The position numbers were made by a program, and so were the translations under genes. The notes under the pieces are model-generated. The model saw only the letters and a program-made list of their open reading frames with translations. It made no database searches and had not been told where the DNA came from. Positions 32,301-43,750 of a DNA stretch of 64,000 bases are shown here, one piece after another. This stretch comes from Phialocephala subalpina (taxonomy: Eukaryota > Ascomycota > Leotiomycetes > Helotiales > Mollisiaceae), in contig FJOG01000012.1 in assembly GCA_900073065.1 (NCBI GenBank), positions 1,435,059 to 1,499,058 of the forward strand, given 5' to 3'. The stretch's first letter is position 1. Every line of letters starts with the position of its first letter.

Positions 32301-35246
32301 CAAGCAACTCTCTCGGTCGTGAGAGGTGATTATGGACGACTATCTTTCACTGAAAGAGGAGCAGCTCTCAAAATCATCAGACCAGATCCATATTGGGTTG
32401 ACCAAGCATCTCTCACAATCGTAAGAGGTGATCATGCCAGACTCGATTTCTCTGAAAATGGAGCAGCTCTCAAGACCGTCCGACCTGATCCATATTGGGT
32501 TGATCAAGCCTCATTGTTGCTGGTTAGTGGACAGCATGCGAGACTGAGCTTTAGCCGAGCCGGAGCCACTCTGAAGGCTGTCACTCCTAGTATCTATTGG
32601 CAATCACAGTTGGGTCTCGCAATCTTCCGAGGAGAGCAGAAGAGATCAACGTCTAGAAGTGCCTCTTCCTCGAAGCCTGTTCAGCGCGATGCATACTGGG
32701 TTGATCAATCTACACTTTCTATCGTCAGAGGATTGCACGCAACCATGGCCTTCGGCGTGATGGGTGCATCCGTTGAAGTTGTGGGCGCCAACTTCCATGC
32801 TTCTGTCAAGGTCGTCAACCGAGAAGTCAACCGAGACGCATACTGGGTAGACCAATCCACACTCGCCATCGTCAGAGGAGCACATGGGACCTTGGCTTTC
32901 GGAGCACACGGAGCATCCCTCGAAGTCAAGACAAACAATGCGTACTGGGCAGATCAGCGCTCTCTATCTCTAGTTCGAGGCTCTCACGGAAAGCTCACTT
33001 TCAACGCCCGAGGTGCTTCACTCAGCGTTGTCGGAGAGAATCTCTACTGGATTGGTAGTCAAGTCGCACTTGATTTGGTGAAACGCTCTAACGGAACACT
33101 GGCTTTCAATTCACGCGGAGATTCGATCGAGACCGTCAAACAGAATCCGTACTGGAGGGCAGATCAAGCGAGATTGGCTGTTATGACAGGGACCCATGCG
33201 AGACTTGAGTTTGATGGAATTGATGCTTCCTTGGTGCCATGCAGGGCGAATCCGTACTGGGCAGATCAGAGCACGTTGTCTTTGGTGCGTGGTGAGTATG
33301 GGAGACTCGCTTTTGGGGATGGAATTGCGTCTATGAGAACTGTCAGGCCAGATCCTTATTGGACAGCAAATCAAGCCTCACTTGCTGAGGTTCGCGGGAC
33401 TAACGGACGATTATCTTTCACCTCGATGGGAGCTTTAATGAGGATTGTTCGACCAGACCCGTATTGGACCGCAGACCAACGCAGCCTGCCAACTATCAGA
33501 GGAACAAGTGGGCAGTTGTCCTTCAACTCGACTGGAGCTTCTTTGAGAATAGTTCGACCTGACCCCTACTGGACACAAAATCAATCCTCACTTCCTATCG
33601 TCAGAGGTACGAGTGGACGTCTGTCTTTCAGCCCCAAGAGAGCATCTCTTGAGATTGTCAAGTCAAATCCATATTGGATAGCGGACCAGAACAAACTACC
33701 CATCGTGAAAGGGACCAATGGACGACTCTCTTTCACATCAAATGGTTCATCCATGGAAATCGTGCGACCGAGCGCTTATTGGACAGTTGACCAAAGCACT
33801 CTGGACTTGGCGATGGGGACGCATGGAAGGCTACACTTCGACTCGAATGGGGCATCTCTACAAGTAACACGACCTGATCCATACTGGACTGCCAACCAAG
33901 GCACTCTGGACATCATCACAGGAAGTCATGGACAGCTAGCGTTTGGATCCCGTGGTGCAGAGCTGCAAGTAAAGAGACCTGATCCATACTGGACAGCAGA
34001 CCAGAGCAGGCTTCCAATAGTCAAGGGGGCGAACGCAAAACTGAGTTTCAGTTCACGAGGTGCTGCTTTAGCGATATCTAGGCCAAATGCGTACTTTAGC
34101 GTAGACCAGAGGACACTACACGAAGTGAAGGGAGTTCATGGAATGCTTTCCTTCTATGGCAGCGGTGCCTCTCTGGAAGTCATCATGCGAAGTCGACCCT
34201 ACTGGATCGCAAACCAAGCGAACCTGGGATTGATTCGAGGATCACATGCAACCATGGCGTTCGAAACATATGGAGCTTTCATGACCGCCATCAAGTCCCC
34301 GGCCCCAGAACACATCGACCACATCGGAGAAATGTCACTAGCTCACGCAATCTCCCATCTCAAGGACGAAGAAGCTGACCAACAACCATGGTCTTCCCCA
34401 ATCGACCACGAAACCACTCCTACCCCTCAACCAGCACCCCCAAACCCACCAACCTACTGGATCGACCAAGCCCAACTCGACACCATGCAAGGCAGCCATG
34501 GCATGCTCGTCTTCCACACCGAAGGTGCAACTACCGTCCCGCATCAAATCGACCACAACGGTTTCGCCTCCCCCCTCGAAACCGCCGATTTCTTTGGAGA
34601 CTCCGACCACTCCGACTACGGCGACTTTAGTTCATCTCCTCGAAGTAGTTTCCAGAAATCTAGCCCAAGAAATAGTCCCCAGACGCCTGAAAGACTAGTT
34701 GAACGACCAGCTGCTATTTCGAGGAGATCATTTGGCCCAGGAGCTTTTGCTAGCTTGTTGAATAGGGTGAAGGACAATGTTCCTATTGTTACGAATCTAG
34801 TTGGCAATGGGTCCTATTCATCCCTCGAGACCTCGAACGTCGACGACTCTTCGCCTGTAACGCCAACGGATGACGAACATCCCAGTCCTATCCACCACAC
34901 TCAACGCGCTGTCGCAGAGCCATTAATCCATCAATCGTCATGGCATGATTCCGCATCCACCACCCACCATGATCGTGAAGTCGAGGTCGATTTCGGCGCC
35001 TTTGAATCCCATCATCAGGAACTCAACAAGGCAGCCTCGCCACTCCCGACACAGGCGGAATTCGATCCATATAATTACCAAGCACCCCTTCCGCCCACAA
35101 GATCCATGACAGGAAGTTGGGAAAAGCGACCAAGCCGAGAGATAAAGCCAAGCGGGATACCGAGTCCGATTCGGTCTATGTCTAGTAGTAGACGGGCGGA
35201 GGGTATACTATCTCGAACACGAGCTATGTTTGAGCACCCCAACTAG
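29345..35246 (+). CDS. Giant coiled-coil protein with 34-35 residue YW-DQ repeats
   Basis: Two exons (29345-29935, 29985-35246) encode about 1950 residues, including 192 hidden by an N gap that keeps the frame. Residues of about 15-200 are a highly charged Glu/Arg coiled coil. A basic linker follows (PRPASFRRGSKRFSN). Two repeat units precede the gap (LPTWVDQSTLPTVRGSHGVL at about 30290 and a diverged one at about 30470) and about 25 follow it. The unit is roughly DPYW-x-DQ-xx-L-x-IVRG-x-HG-x-L-x-F-xxx-GASL-x-IVRP. The tail (about 34620-35246) is Ser/Pro-rich and likely disordered. There is no signal peptide or transmembrane helix. I do not recognise the repeat. A structural or scaffold role (cytoskeletal, septal or cell-end) is only a guess from the coiled-coil and repeat design. 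Confidence 0.85.
31036..31611. other. Assembly gap (576 N) inside the repeat-protein gene
   Basis: The gap length is a multiple of three and the frame continues across it. Since repeat units occur on both sides, further or collapsed repeats may be hidden. Confidence 0.95.
31765..34535 (+). repeat. Tandem array of ~25 copies of a 102/105-bp coding repeat
   Basis: About 12 units in the first part have 34 codons with PYWVDQ spacing. From about 33045 most have 35 codons with an extra residue (PYWTADQ or PYWTANQ). Unit 9 (about 32594) has lost most of its consensus and unit 10 carries an insertion of about 15 residues. The best-conserved positions are Tyr-Trp, Gln, Leu, Arg-Gly, Leu-x-Phe and Gly-Ala. 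Confidence 0.88.
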
Positions 35247-35315
35247 GTCATCCTTCACCAATCTTCCATAGCATTTTGAATATACATAATGTACCAATAT
35301 CTCTATCTCATCATC

Positions 35316-36434
35316 TTATGATAACGGTCTAAACTCAAACCCCACAATCTCCATAGCTTTCCCAGTACTCATAGATACTTTCACAGCTTGACAAACAACC
35401 ATGGCCCTCAACGCCTCTTCGGCATTACATCTTGGCTCCACATCCCCTCTTATAACACCAACGAAATGAGAGATCTGTTTATCGAATGGGATAGCGTTCT
35501 TGTCGACTTCTAATTGGGTTTGAGTCATGCCGGACCACCAGTCTCCTTTCCATATCGTGAGGTCGGGGACGCTGAGACTTCCTTCTGTTCCTAAGATGCG
35601 GTAGAATCCTCCTGCGGCGGAGGATGGGGGGACTTGGGCGATGAGGGGATTTTCACCCGTTCCCGTCTCGAAGTTCCATGGTGAGGGAACAGCATCGCTA
35701 AGCACAAACGTTCCTACAACCCCGCTTTTGAATCGAAGCAAGATGGCGGCGCCTTCTTCGGCATCAAAATCCCTCGTCTTCGTTGTTGGGAGGGCGGAGA
35801 CGTAGACTATTGGACCGAGGAGGTATTGCAAGAGGTCAATTTCGTGAATCAAGTTGATCATCACTACACCTCCATCTTTCGCGCTCTTTCTCCATTCACC
35901 TGGTCCTTCGAAATACGAATCCGTCTTTTTCAAACACCATGTTCCTTGCACGGCGATGATACGTCCTAGTGTGGAGGATGAGAGGCATGATTTTGCGGAG
36001 AGGAGGTAAGGATTAAATCTCCGATGATGTCCTACCAAGACCTTCACACCCTTCTTTTCCGCTGCTGCTATCAACTCCAATCCGCTTTCAATACTCGTAG
36101 AAATGGGCTTCTCGACAAGAACAGGGATGCCATGGCCAATGAGTTCGAGCGCGATGGGGACGTGTGTTGAGTTTGGTGTGCATATGATGGCACCATCAGG
36201 TCGCGGCGAGGTTGAGGATAGGAGATCTGATATGGAGGAGAAGTGAAGGGTGTTGAGTGAGGATGCTGTTTGGGGACCGTGAGGCGCGGGGTCCACGAGC
36301 GTGAGTAGATGCGTGGAGGGGTTATTGGTGACTGCTTGTGCGTGGCGGGGACCGATAAGTCCTCCTCCTATTATTGCTATGTTGAGGTCTGAGGAAGATG
36401 AAGAGGAAGACATCGTGTGCGTCTTACTTTCCAA
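35316..36434 (-). CDS. Gfo/Idh/MocA-family NAD(P)-dependent oxidoreductase
   Basis: A 372-residue ORF without introns; the in-frame ATG at 36413 is an alternative start. LNIAIIGGGLIGPRHAQAV is the Rossmann dinucleotide loop. GAIICTPNSTHVPIALELI and GIPVLVEKPIS include the family's EKP motif with the catalytic Lys. GHHRRFNPY and GGVVMINLIHEIDLLQYLLG (the latter supplying the conserved His/Asp) belong to the C-terminal domain. Members oxidise or reduce sugars, inositols and related compounds; the substrate is unknown. No sugar-metabolism genes adjoin it. There is no signal peptide, so cytosolic. Confidence 0.93.
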   Translation of the reverse strand: MESKTHTMSSSSSSSDLNIAIIGGGLIGPRHAQAVTNNPSTHLLTLVDPAPHGPQTASSLNTLHFSSISDLLSSTSPRPDGAIICTPNSTHVPIALELIGHGIPVLVEKPISTSIESGLELIAAAEKKGVKVLVGHHRRFNPYLLSAKSCLSSSTLGRIIAVQGTWCLKKTDSYFEGPGEWRKSAKDGGVVMINLIHEIDLLQYLLGPIVYVSALPTTKTRDFDAEEGAAILLRFKSGVVGTFVLSDAVPSPWNFETGTGENPLIAQVPPSSAAGGFYRILGTEGSLSVPDLTIWKGDWWSGMTQTQLEVDKNAIPFDKQISHFVGVIRGDVEPRCNAEEALRAMVVCQAVKVSMSTGKAMEIVGFEFRPLS

Positions 36435-36651
36435 TTGGCTGGTGGAGATGTGGAGGCGAGAAGCTTCTTCCTCGAGATCTGCTGGTTTAGACAGATGGTC
36501 TCTTTGCTCGATATTCTGCTCCGGAGGAGTATTTGAAATCTTGTAAATATAATTTCAACATAGGGATAAACGTTTACCCCAACATCTGCTAAGATCTTAG
36601 ACATCGCGGAAGCTCGCGCGACAGGATTGATGCACTAAATACCCCGCAATT

Positions 36652-38252
36652 TCAGCCCCCACCCGAACCTGTCATCCCTTGAGCCTTTTGACGCCAGGAA
36701 AGGACGGGTGTTGGGGTGTTGAGGACTTGACGTGATGCTACGCTATTTTGCGCAGGTTCCTTAAGATGGGTCGCGTTATTGCGAATTGACTGCAGGGTTC
36801 CGTTTCCTGACAAACGGATGTGTCTGTCTTCTTCAACTACCAGTCGTATAAAGTAACGACTCCAGATCCATCCCACTTCGCTTTAAGGATCATCTTGGTT
36901 TGTTGCAAGCCAAAGTTCGCCTTTCTCGCCTAGAACGTCGAAGAACTAATCCGAATCAGCTATTTTCTCGTTGAGGATCGTCTGTTCTTTCTTACCTCAC
37001 CAGCCTCGTATGTTAGGTATGCATAGCCCGCTTCGGATTTTGTCTCATTGATGTGGAAGTCAAACATACTCGCCGCGAAATAAAGCACTTTGTACACCCC
37101 AGTCTCTTCATCTTTCCACATCTGGGACTGGTGCTGGGATAGTGATTTGGAGGCTCGGAGCTCTCGTCTCGAGCTTGCTCCTCCTCGTCGAAATGCTCAA
37201 GCATCGGAACTAGCTCCGGAAGTTGGGGCAGATGGCCATCAGAGATACTTCTCGGCCCTTTCCTATTTGAAACTTTGAATTCAAACTCGAAACCAAACTT
37301 CGGGCCATTTTCAGGCCAGTACATGTCGCTGTTTATCAAATCCTGCTTCTGAATTGGCAATGCCCACACAGAGAGGTTTGAAATGCCTGAAAGGCTAATT
37401 CCTGAGAGTAAAGACCATGTTTGTGTCAATTGAGCGGAGCCTGCTATGGAGAATGGGCGAGCTCGAGCTCTCCGGCCTCGCGATTTTTGATAAACCCACG
37501 AGCTGTTCAGTTCTTCTTCGAAGGCACGAATGATGGGATGCTGAACATTCGGCTGGCTGGTGTCTGTCGGTGCGAGATCATTTGAGGTAGCACCCACTCC
37601 AGCAATTGTGTCCGTGATTGAAATAGTATCGTGTTCACAGCTGTGGGTTGAGCCCGCAATCGACTTCTGCACTATAGACATCCGTTGCGTTAGGTCGTGG
37701 TTACCCTCTAACACCCTCACAACCAGGACTTTGAGTTCAGTAGCCGAAATCTCAGTACTTTAAATAGATTAACTTGAGTTCTAAGTTAGCTAGATGGCAC
37801 GCAAGGAGAAGGACGTAGGACATTACCATGTCATTATCGTTAAGGCCAGATTAGAGAGGTCTTGGACGCTTCAAGTTCCCTTTTATACTTGCGCACTTCC
37901 GACATCCTAGAATTCCATCTGATGCTATCGATCAGTCCCATTTTATCCTCTATCTTGAGCCCTTTAATGCATCCTTCCAAGTTCGACATAGTCAGAACAC
38001 AAGATGTCAAAATAGCCACGATATCGCCCACGAAGAGCATTGAGCTCGTTTGGGATCAATATTGCCTTGCTTTAACAGCAATATCTGTAGTTGCTGAAGG
38101 ACTGAGCGTATGACGTCGATGGTATTTTTTATCGCAGTGATTTCATTGCTTCCTCTGTTCCGGGCTGATACGATTCTCGAGATCGTCAAAGAAAGGCTGG
38201 CAGTGGTTTTGACTAACCCTCCAACGGCACCAATCACAGTCAAAGGATCCAT
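36652..38252 (-). pseudogene. Fungal_N/SH3-type gene, multiply frameshifted
   Basis: The N-terminus MDPLTVIGAVGGLVKTTASL is the common fungal STAND/NACHT-associated N-terminal domain, followed by helices to NIDPKRAQ. A one-base shift near 38050 is needed to continue with MLFVGDIVAILTSCVLTMSN and KIEDKMGLIDSIRWNSRMSE. A second shift near 37860 precedes an intron to about 37757, after which ELKVLVVRVLEGNHDLTQR leads into AFEEELNSSWVYQKSR. A third shift near 37120 is needed to reach DEETGVYKVLYFAASMFDF and YAYLTYEAGE, an SH3-like domain. After an intron, GEKGELWLATNQDDP meets an in-frame TAA, then SEVGWIWSRYFIRLVVEE completes the domain. Four breaks make it a pseudogene, barring assembly error. 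Confidence 0.7.
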
Positions 38253-39127
38253 ATTGGTGAAATCTGGTGCCGGAAATCAGTGCAGGCGTCTGAGCATCGA
38301 GTACAGATGGAAGAGGAATATTCTTTGGCTAAGGAGCCTCAAATTTGTCTCGCACTTTCCTTCCGCTGCAAACTCGGGCGCAGTAGCCTAGAATCGTGTA
38401 TGATCGTGATTGGCATTGTTTCTTTTGGCAACCCCCAGGATACTCATGCTTCGAGGAAGCGCTGAGGCTGAGGAGCTTTCCCCAATCAAGTGGTGCAAAC
38501 AAGTAACGCCACAAAGCCGCATCAGATAGCCCCACAGTATATCCGGAGGGCCGGTGGAAAGAGTGGAAAAGTGTGTCTTAAGAGATAAAATTGGATTCCA
38601 CAAGAGTGGTAAACTAACATATGGTCCTGCACTGTAAGTTCTGAAGCTCCTGGACCATGCAGAAATGAGGCACAAATTCACACAAGATAGCAAAATAATT
38701 AGAAACAGCATCGTTTTCCCGCTCAATCAGCGTCGAGGTTCCAGATTGGCCAATTGAATGTGTCAAATAGAGAGGATTTTCAATGCAAACGTGGCGCCGG
38801 GCTGAGTTCTATATTTTGAGCATGACTTGGTCGCGGATAAATGTAGTATAGGTTGGACACTTGGGCGTAGGTGAATTGCAGTTTGAAGTAAAGAGGGAAC
38901 GTAGAAGTGACACGAAGAAAGACAAAAAATTGATGAAGTAAGAGAGAAGAAAGAGGTGCTCAGAATTCGAGGAAGAAAGCCCTACGGTCACGTGTCGCGC
39001 TAAAAACGCGTCTCCGAAATCTAAATATTGACATCTCGCGACAACACCCCGCAAACAACCCATCCCACCTCCAAGGGCCTCTCATTTCATTCTACGGAAC
39101 GATACAAGCACGAAGCAACATACCGCC
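38253..39127. other. Intergenic region
   Basis: No supported gene. A 112-residue minus ORF (38388-38726) with a hydrophobic start has no recognisable features. The right end is the spc19 promoter. Confidence 0.4.
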
Positions 39128-39808
39128 ATGGCAGTCTCCCAATCCCAAGCACTAACTTCCCTCTCCGCATCCGTAACCTCCCTCCGCTCCTCCCTAACCC
39201 TCCTCGACTCCTCAATCTCAATCCTCGACTCCGGGATATCAGACTTTCCACGTCTCAAGAAGGTTCTCTCATCTACACGCGTACGTATCCTCCGTCCTTT
39301 CATTTTCCCTATCCCTTCCCATTCCTCCCCATCCTCCTTGTTCCTTTCTAACAACAATACGCAGCATTTCGAACTCACCCCCTCCACAACCCTCTCCGCA
39401 GCCCAACAATCCCTAGCATCCGAACTTGCGCCCGCAATCTCAACCCTCCTTTCACGCGCAGAAACATACATCTCGAAACTAGAGCGGAAACAGCAAAACC
39501 TCATAGCACGCTCTGAGCTTCTTTCTGGGCGGTTAGAAGGCACCTCCGACTCGGGCGGCTTGCGAAGAAAGAGATCTGTGGAGAAGATGATACACAAAGC
39601 TAGGCCGGGAAGTGGAGCAGGGATAATGGGGGAGTATGGGGATGGGGCAAGGGAGAAGGAGGAAAGATTGTTGAGATTGAAAGCACTGAGAGGGAAGAAG
39701 GAGAGATTGGGTTATGCGGTTGAGAGGTTGGGGTTGCAGAGTCAGCAAAGGCAGAGGCAGTTGAGGATGAGTGTGGCGGGGCCCATGGCGGATTATAGGG
39801 GTGATTGA
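39128..39808 (+). CDS. spc19: DASH complex subunit Spc19
   Basis: Two exons (39128-39280, 39365-39808) encode about 198 residues. The Spc19 signature is clear: SLRSSLTLLDSSISILDSG, SDFPRLKKVLSSTRHFEL (across the intron), then LSAAQQSLASELAPAISTLL and a helical LERKQQNLIARSELLSGRLE. The C-terminus is basic. DASH/Dam1 couples kinetochores to spindle microtubules in fungi, so the protein acts at kinetochores in mitosis. The 84-bp intron is a multiple of three and has no in-frame stop, so retention would insert 28 residues. Position and length fit the Pezizomycotina form of the protein. Confidence 0.9.
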   Translation: MAVSQSQALTSLSASVTSLRSSLTLLDSSISILDSGISDFPRLKKVLSSTRVRILRPFIFPIPSHSSPSSLFLSNNNTQHFELTPSTTLSAAQQSLASELAPAISTLLSRAETYISKLERKQQNLIARSELLSGRLEGTSDSGGLRRKRSVEKMIHKARPGSGAGIMGEYGDGAREKEERLLRLKALRGKKERLGYAVERLGLQSQQRQRQLRMSVAGPMADYRGD

Positions 39809-40751
39809 AGGAGGGGAGGAGCGATGATATGATTCTGGAACTCTGGTACGCATGGTTGCACTCTGGCAGAACTTGGGGCAGGGAAAGTCTGGTGATAAGA
39901 AGGGTTGTTTGTAGATTTGGGAGTGACAAGAGTCGTGGTGCGCAGAGGAAAGCCACGACTAGAAGAGGCGGCAGACGAATTCCACAACTATAGCAGAGGG
40001 CCAGTGAAGGGGCGATTATCGGGGTAAACATGAGGTCGGAGAGCGTCACATCGAAGAGAGAGTAGGCTGGACAAGATGCAGATGGCCACCAAGTCTATGT
40101 ATCTCTACCCAATCATGCAAATACTACGAATCCCATCCCATCTACACCACAAATATTACCTCTGCATTTCACGCCACCCATTAATGCCTCCATCTCCCTC
40201 CCAAAACTATCACCCCTCACCACAATTTCGGTCTTACCACCTCTTGCTTTACATCCGACAGCGTCAAATTCTCCATCACTTCCTCAAGCCCCAAGGTCTC
40301 AAAATTCTCAACCGCCCAATTCCTGCCAGCACCAACACACAACACCTCTCACATGTTACCCAGAATCAACAATAAAAACGACCTAGTATTCAGAAAGAAT
40401 AAGATGGAAACGCAACAGCTTCTACACACATATATCACCTCTACAAATCGCCCAACCACTAAATTCAGCATCATCGCGGTTCTCGGGGATGGTGACATCG
40501 ACAGCGAGTTCCTTCCAACAATGACTTTCGCAGGGCAGTGACACCTTCCCCAATCAACCACAACACAAGGGTACAACACTAGAAGCACGCTAAATTACCC
40601 CGCTGAAAACACCGCCAAGCTCGGAAGAGCGTCCACTTTCAACCAGCTTCATCCACATCGATATCGTCCCCCCTTTCTGGAACCGAGCCGAACGAATCGA
40701 GATAGGGGCTCATCATTATTCGACATACCACGAGACATTCGACTATCCACA
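39809..40751. other. Intergenic region
   Basis: No gene is supported. The 40090-40340 stretch is C-rich on the plus strand and codes for no recognisable protein. The right end is the promoter of the 2EXR gene. Confidence 0.4.
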
Positions 40752-41741
40752 ATGCCGGTTCTGACGACGTTTACTTGCTTCAGGAAACTGCCACTGGAGT
40801 TGCGACTGATCATTTGGGAGAATGTCGAGTCGCCATACAATCATAGTACGACCTGGCATCCTCAAATCCATTCCATCCGCGGATTCCGACCGTCCGAAGT
40901 ACAGACTTGGCACCCAAAAACTGATGTATCAAAGTTCAGTCCCAACTACATCAAGCCACACAGCCTTCCATTCTCGATTCTGCATGTCGAGATCAACTTA
41001 CCAGTTGGAGACGCCATCTTCTTGTCAACAACCGCGCCACCACTTCCTTCTATCCTCCACGCATGTTCCGAGTCAAGAAGGCACATTTTGAAGAAGTACA
41101 AGTTGGAATATGCCTTTGGAACCTATGTCAACGTGGAGGACGATATCTTCTTCCTGGACTACTCTCGAAAATTGATGCAAGTCGACCGCGGCATTGAATC
41201 AGCGTGGGCTTTCATACAGCATAAGGCGCTGATTGGCCGAGTCAAGAAGGTTGCACTTCCTGTGCGGGAACATTTCTCCATTGGCAGGAATGTCGCACTC
41301 CTCAAGCCAGTACTTCCTAGCCTGAAGGAAGTCCACTTCATGTACGCACACAATGACTGGAACCCTCGAACGATGAACAACACTTACGTCGATACACGAT
41401 GCACTGGCAGGAGAATCAATTTGCTAGACACGAGCCATATACAGAAGGAGGAGACGCCAGAATTCGTCAAGCCTTGGGAGCAGCAGTGGAGCGATGGACC
41501 TGCTGCAAATGGCGTCAATGGACAATTGGTTCCGACTCCTACATTCCATCACGACCTTCTTGGTTTTGTTGATCGAAAGGACGAATTCTATAACAACCTC
41601 GAGTTCATGCAACGTTTCTGCTTGGACTTCGAGCCGAATCTTTTCTCAAGTGTCTTTTCAGACCTTTCTTACTGGGACAGTGGGGCGGATTATGAGTCGT
41701 CAGATGATGACGATGGGGTAGCGACGGCTGCTACAGTGTAA
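40752..41741 (+). CDS. 2EXR-domain protein
   Basis: An intronless 329-residue ORF. The N-terminal TFTCFRKLPLELRLIIWE is the F-box-like 2EXR motif common in expanded families of filamentous ascomycetes. PSILHACSESRRHILKKYKL is the second typical element, followed by VNVEDDIFFLDY. The C-terminus is acidic (YESSDDDDG). The function of the family is unknown; an adaptor role is often assumed from the F-box-like start. The start is fixed by the motif beginning 10 residues in. Confidence 0.85.
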   Translation: MPVLTTFTCFRKLPLELRLIIWENVESPYNHSTTWHPQIHSIRGFRPSEVQTWHPKTDVSKFSPNYIKPHSLPFSILHVEINLPVGDAIFLSTTAPPLPSILHACSESRRHILKKYKLEYAFGTYVNVEDDIFFLDYSRKLMQVDRGIESAWAFIQHKALIGRVKKVALPVREHFSIGRNVALLKPVLPSLKEVHFMYAHNDWNPRTMNNTYVDTRCTGRRINLLDTSHIQKEETPEFVKPWEQQWSDGPAANGVNGQLVPTPTFHHDLLGFVDRKDEFYNNLEFMQRFCLDFEPNLFSSVFSDLSYWDSGADYESSDDDDGVATAATV

Positions 41742-43750
41742 TGCATCCTCTGACAGCTGTCGTGAGCTGACTGCTGATTTGCATGGCTGTGAGAACATCG
41801 ACGACTGTTGAGATGTCCTGAGCTTGCCTATTAGAACGTGTGTGGACTTGAGGATATATACTTATGGAGGTATCATTATGAGAAGCGCTGGCTCCGCTAC
41901 TGATGATACCGAGAGGGGACTTTTATTCATGTGGGAGGTGTCATTCAGTATTGGGTTACGACTGTATTCAGACTTCATGGAAATGCAAGCTCTGAGACCA
42001 CACGTACGTTCACCCGTCAGCGCGTCTTTGACTCTATCTCCTTGAACTTTATATCACTCCAAATCCCTAATCTTCCGACAGTCAAATGCATTGTCCCTTC
42101 TCCGCAGCGTCATCATGGCCCTCAAGAATACCCTGCCCAGTTTGTACAATGTGGCCGAGTATTTGGATTCCAGCTTCCCGAAGTCAACCAGGCAAGTTCA
42201 ATCAAAGCCTTTGAGGTTGCTAGAGGGCAGTAGTTTTCAATTTGAGAAGTTACGACCTGATTGTCCCTTCCTTGTCTGGACTTTGTGGTACGCATGACTT
42301 GGTGGAAACCCCGCCGCCAAGTGTCCATTGTGATCAGAAGCCCTAGGTCATCAGGTTGAGGGGAGCAGTGCATTGACGAGGTTGGTAGGCTGCTTTGATC
42401 TTTCTCAATTTCTGTTCAGTTTTCTTCGTGAGGATCCACTCAGGTCACCATCTTAATCCCACACGATTTGATCCTGGACTAAATGGTCCATGCAAGTTGT
42501 CTTGAAATAAACAGAGGCATGTTACGGAAGGATCTGAACTCGATACCATTTTCCAGATAGGAAATTAGCTGTTTATACTTACAGTGGTGTGATTGACAGC
42601 TTGGACGATAAGTGGGGCCATTTTAACAAGTTGCTCCTCGAATTGTCCTGTGGCCACTCTAATATGCCCGGACTGCAACTGCCACTGATGCCTGCGTAGT
42701 GCGGCATCAAGTTGATGACCAGCTCCTTGGGAGGTTTCCCGTGAACATGTCACTGGAAATCTCCAGCACGATTTTTCCGGTGGGACAGAGCCCATGTCGA
42801 AGTATTGACTGGGGGAGTGGCTTCATGTTTAAACAAGTTTAATTGTATTAAGTTGTGGGGATGTTCCACATGCATTCATAGATCCACCTACGAATATCTA
42901 GGGCCACTTTTATCAAGTTTGTCCATCAATTTGCCCATCTTTCTATAGCTCGTAACGCGCTTTACTATCGCATGCTCACCTCTCCGATCGAATATTTTAT
43001 CGAAATCAAGCAGTTTTGCATCACGTTTTCAAATGTTTATAATCGCGGCCTTTCTGTCATCATTTCCGGTATATCGATCCTGTCGCCCGAGTAATCGTTT
43101 GGTTACTTTAGCCTTTGGACGTGGCTAAAAAAAATCAGGTCTGCAGACCCCCACGTGTCACCTTATGGACGTGCCGAGTCCGTCTCAGAATCCGGGGTTA
43201 ATATGGATAATCGGGCCATTAGTAGAAACTTCCTAGAACAGCAGATGGAGAGCCACCTGGGGGTAGCCGCACATATGATAGCAGCGCAGGCTGTGGACCA
43301 CACCCCAAAAATTAATCGTCTCGTTTTGAATATTCCTCTGACGACAGAGATTTGTTCTTCCTTGGCAAAGGTCGGTACATCCACTTTCCAATCTACGCCC
43401 TGGACCTGCTCCAACGACCTTTGAAATTGGATATCTCGTCATGTCTGAACTATTAGAGGCGGGGCCCCACCCACCAACTTACTTCTCGTGCTGTTGAAAC
43501 TAAAATTGCGGCTGCAAATCTGGAAACATTGTATATATTGGAGTGAGTGCCTCTTGCCACCCGCTTCTGTCAACGTGACCATGATAAAGTCTTAATCGAA
43601 CTACCGGCCCATACGCCTGTCACTTCCGAACATTGACGACGGTTATAATCCCTCGACTACTTATACCCACGATGTAGCAATCCGCGGGTGATCGCCTTTC
43701 CAAGTCACCGCCGCCCTGTCTTTTATTTCATTAGGTCTCGAGGACTGAAC
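41742..43750. other. Gene-poor 2-kb region
   Basis: No ORF here shows family motifs. Small ORFs at 42091-42373 overlap on both strands. Nothing repetitive is obvious. The last 200 bp should hold the TmpA-like promoter. Confidence 0.4.

Noticed and set aside
41742..43750. Small ORFs in the 2-kb gap as genes
   Set aside because: They overlap on both strands, lack motifs, and no intron pattern joins them into a longer reading.
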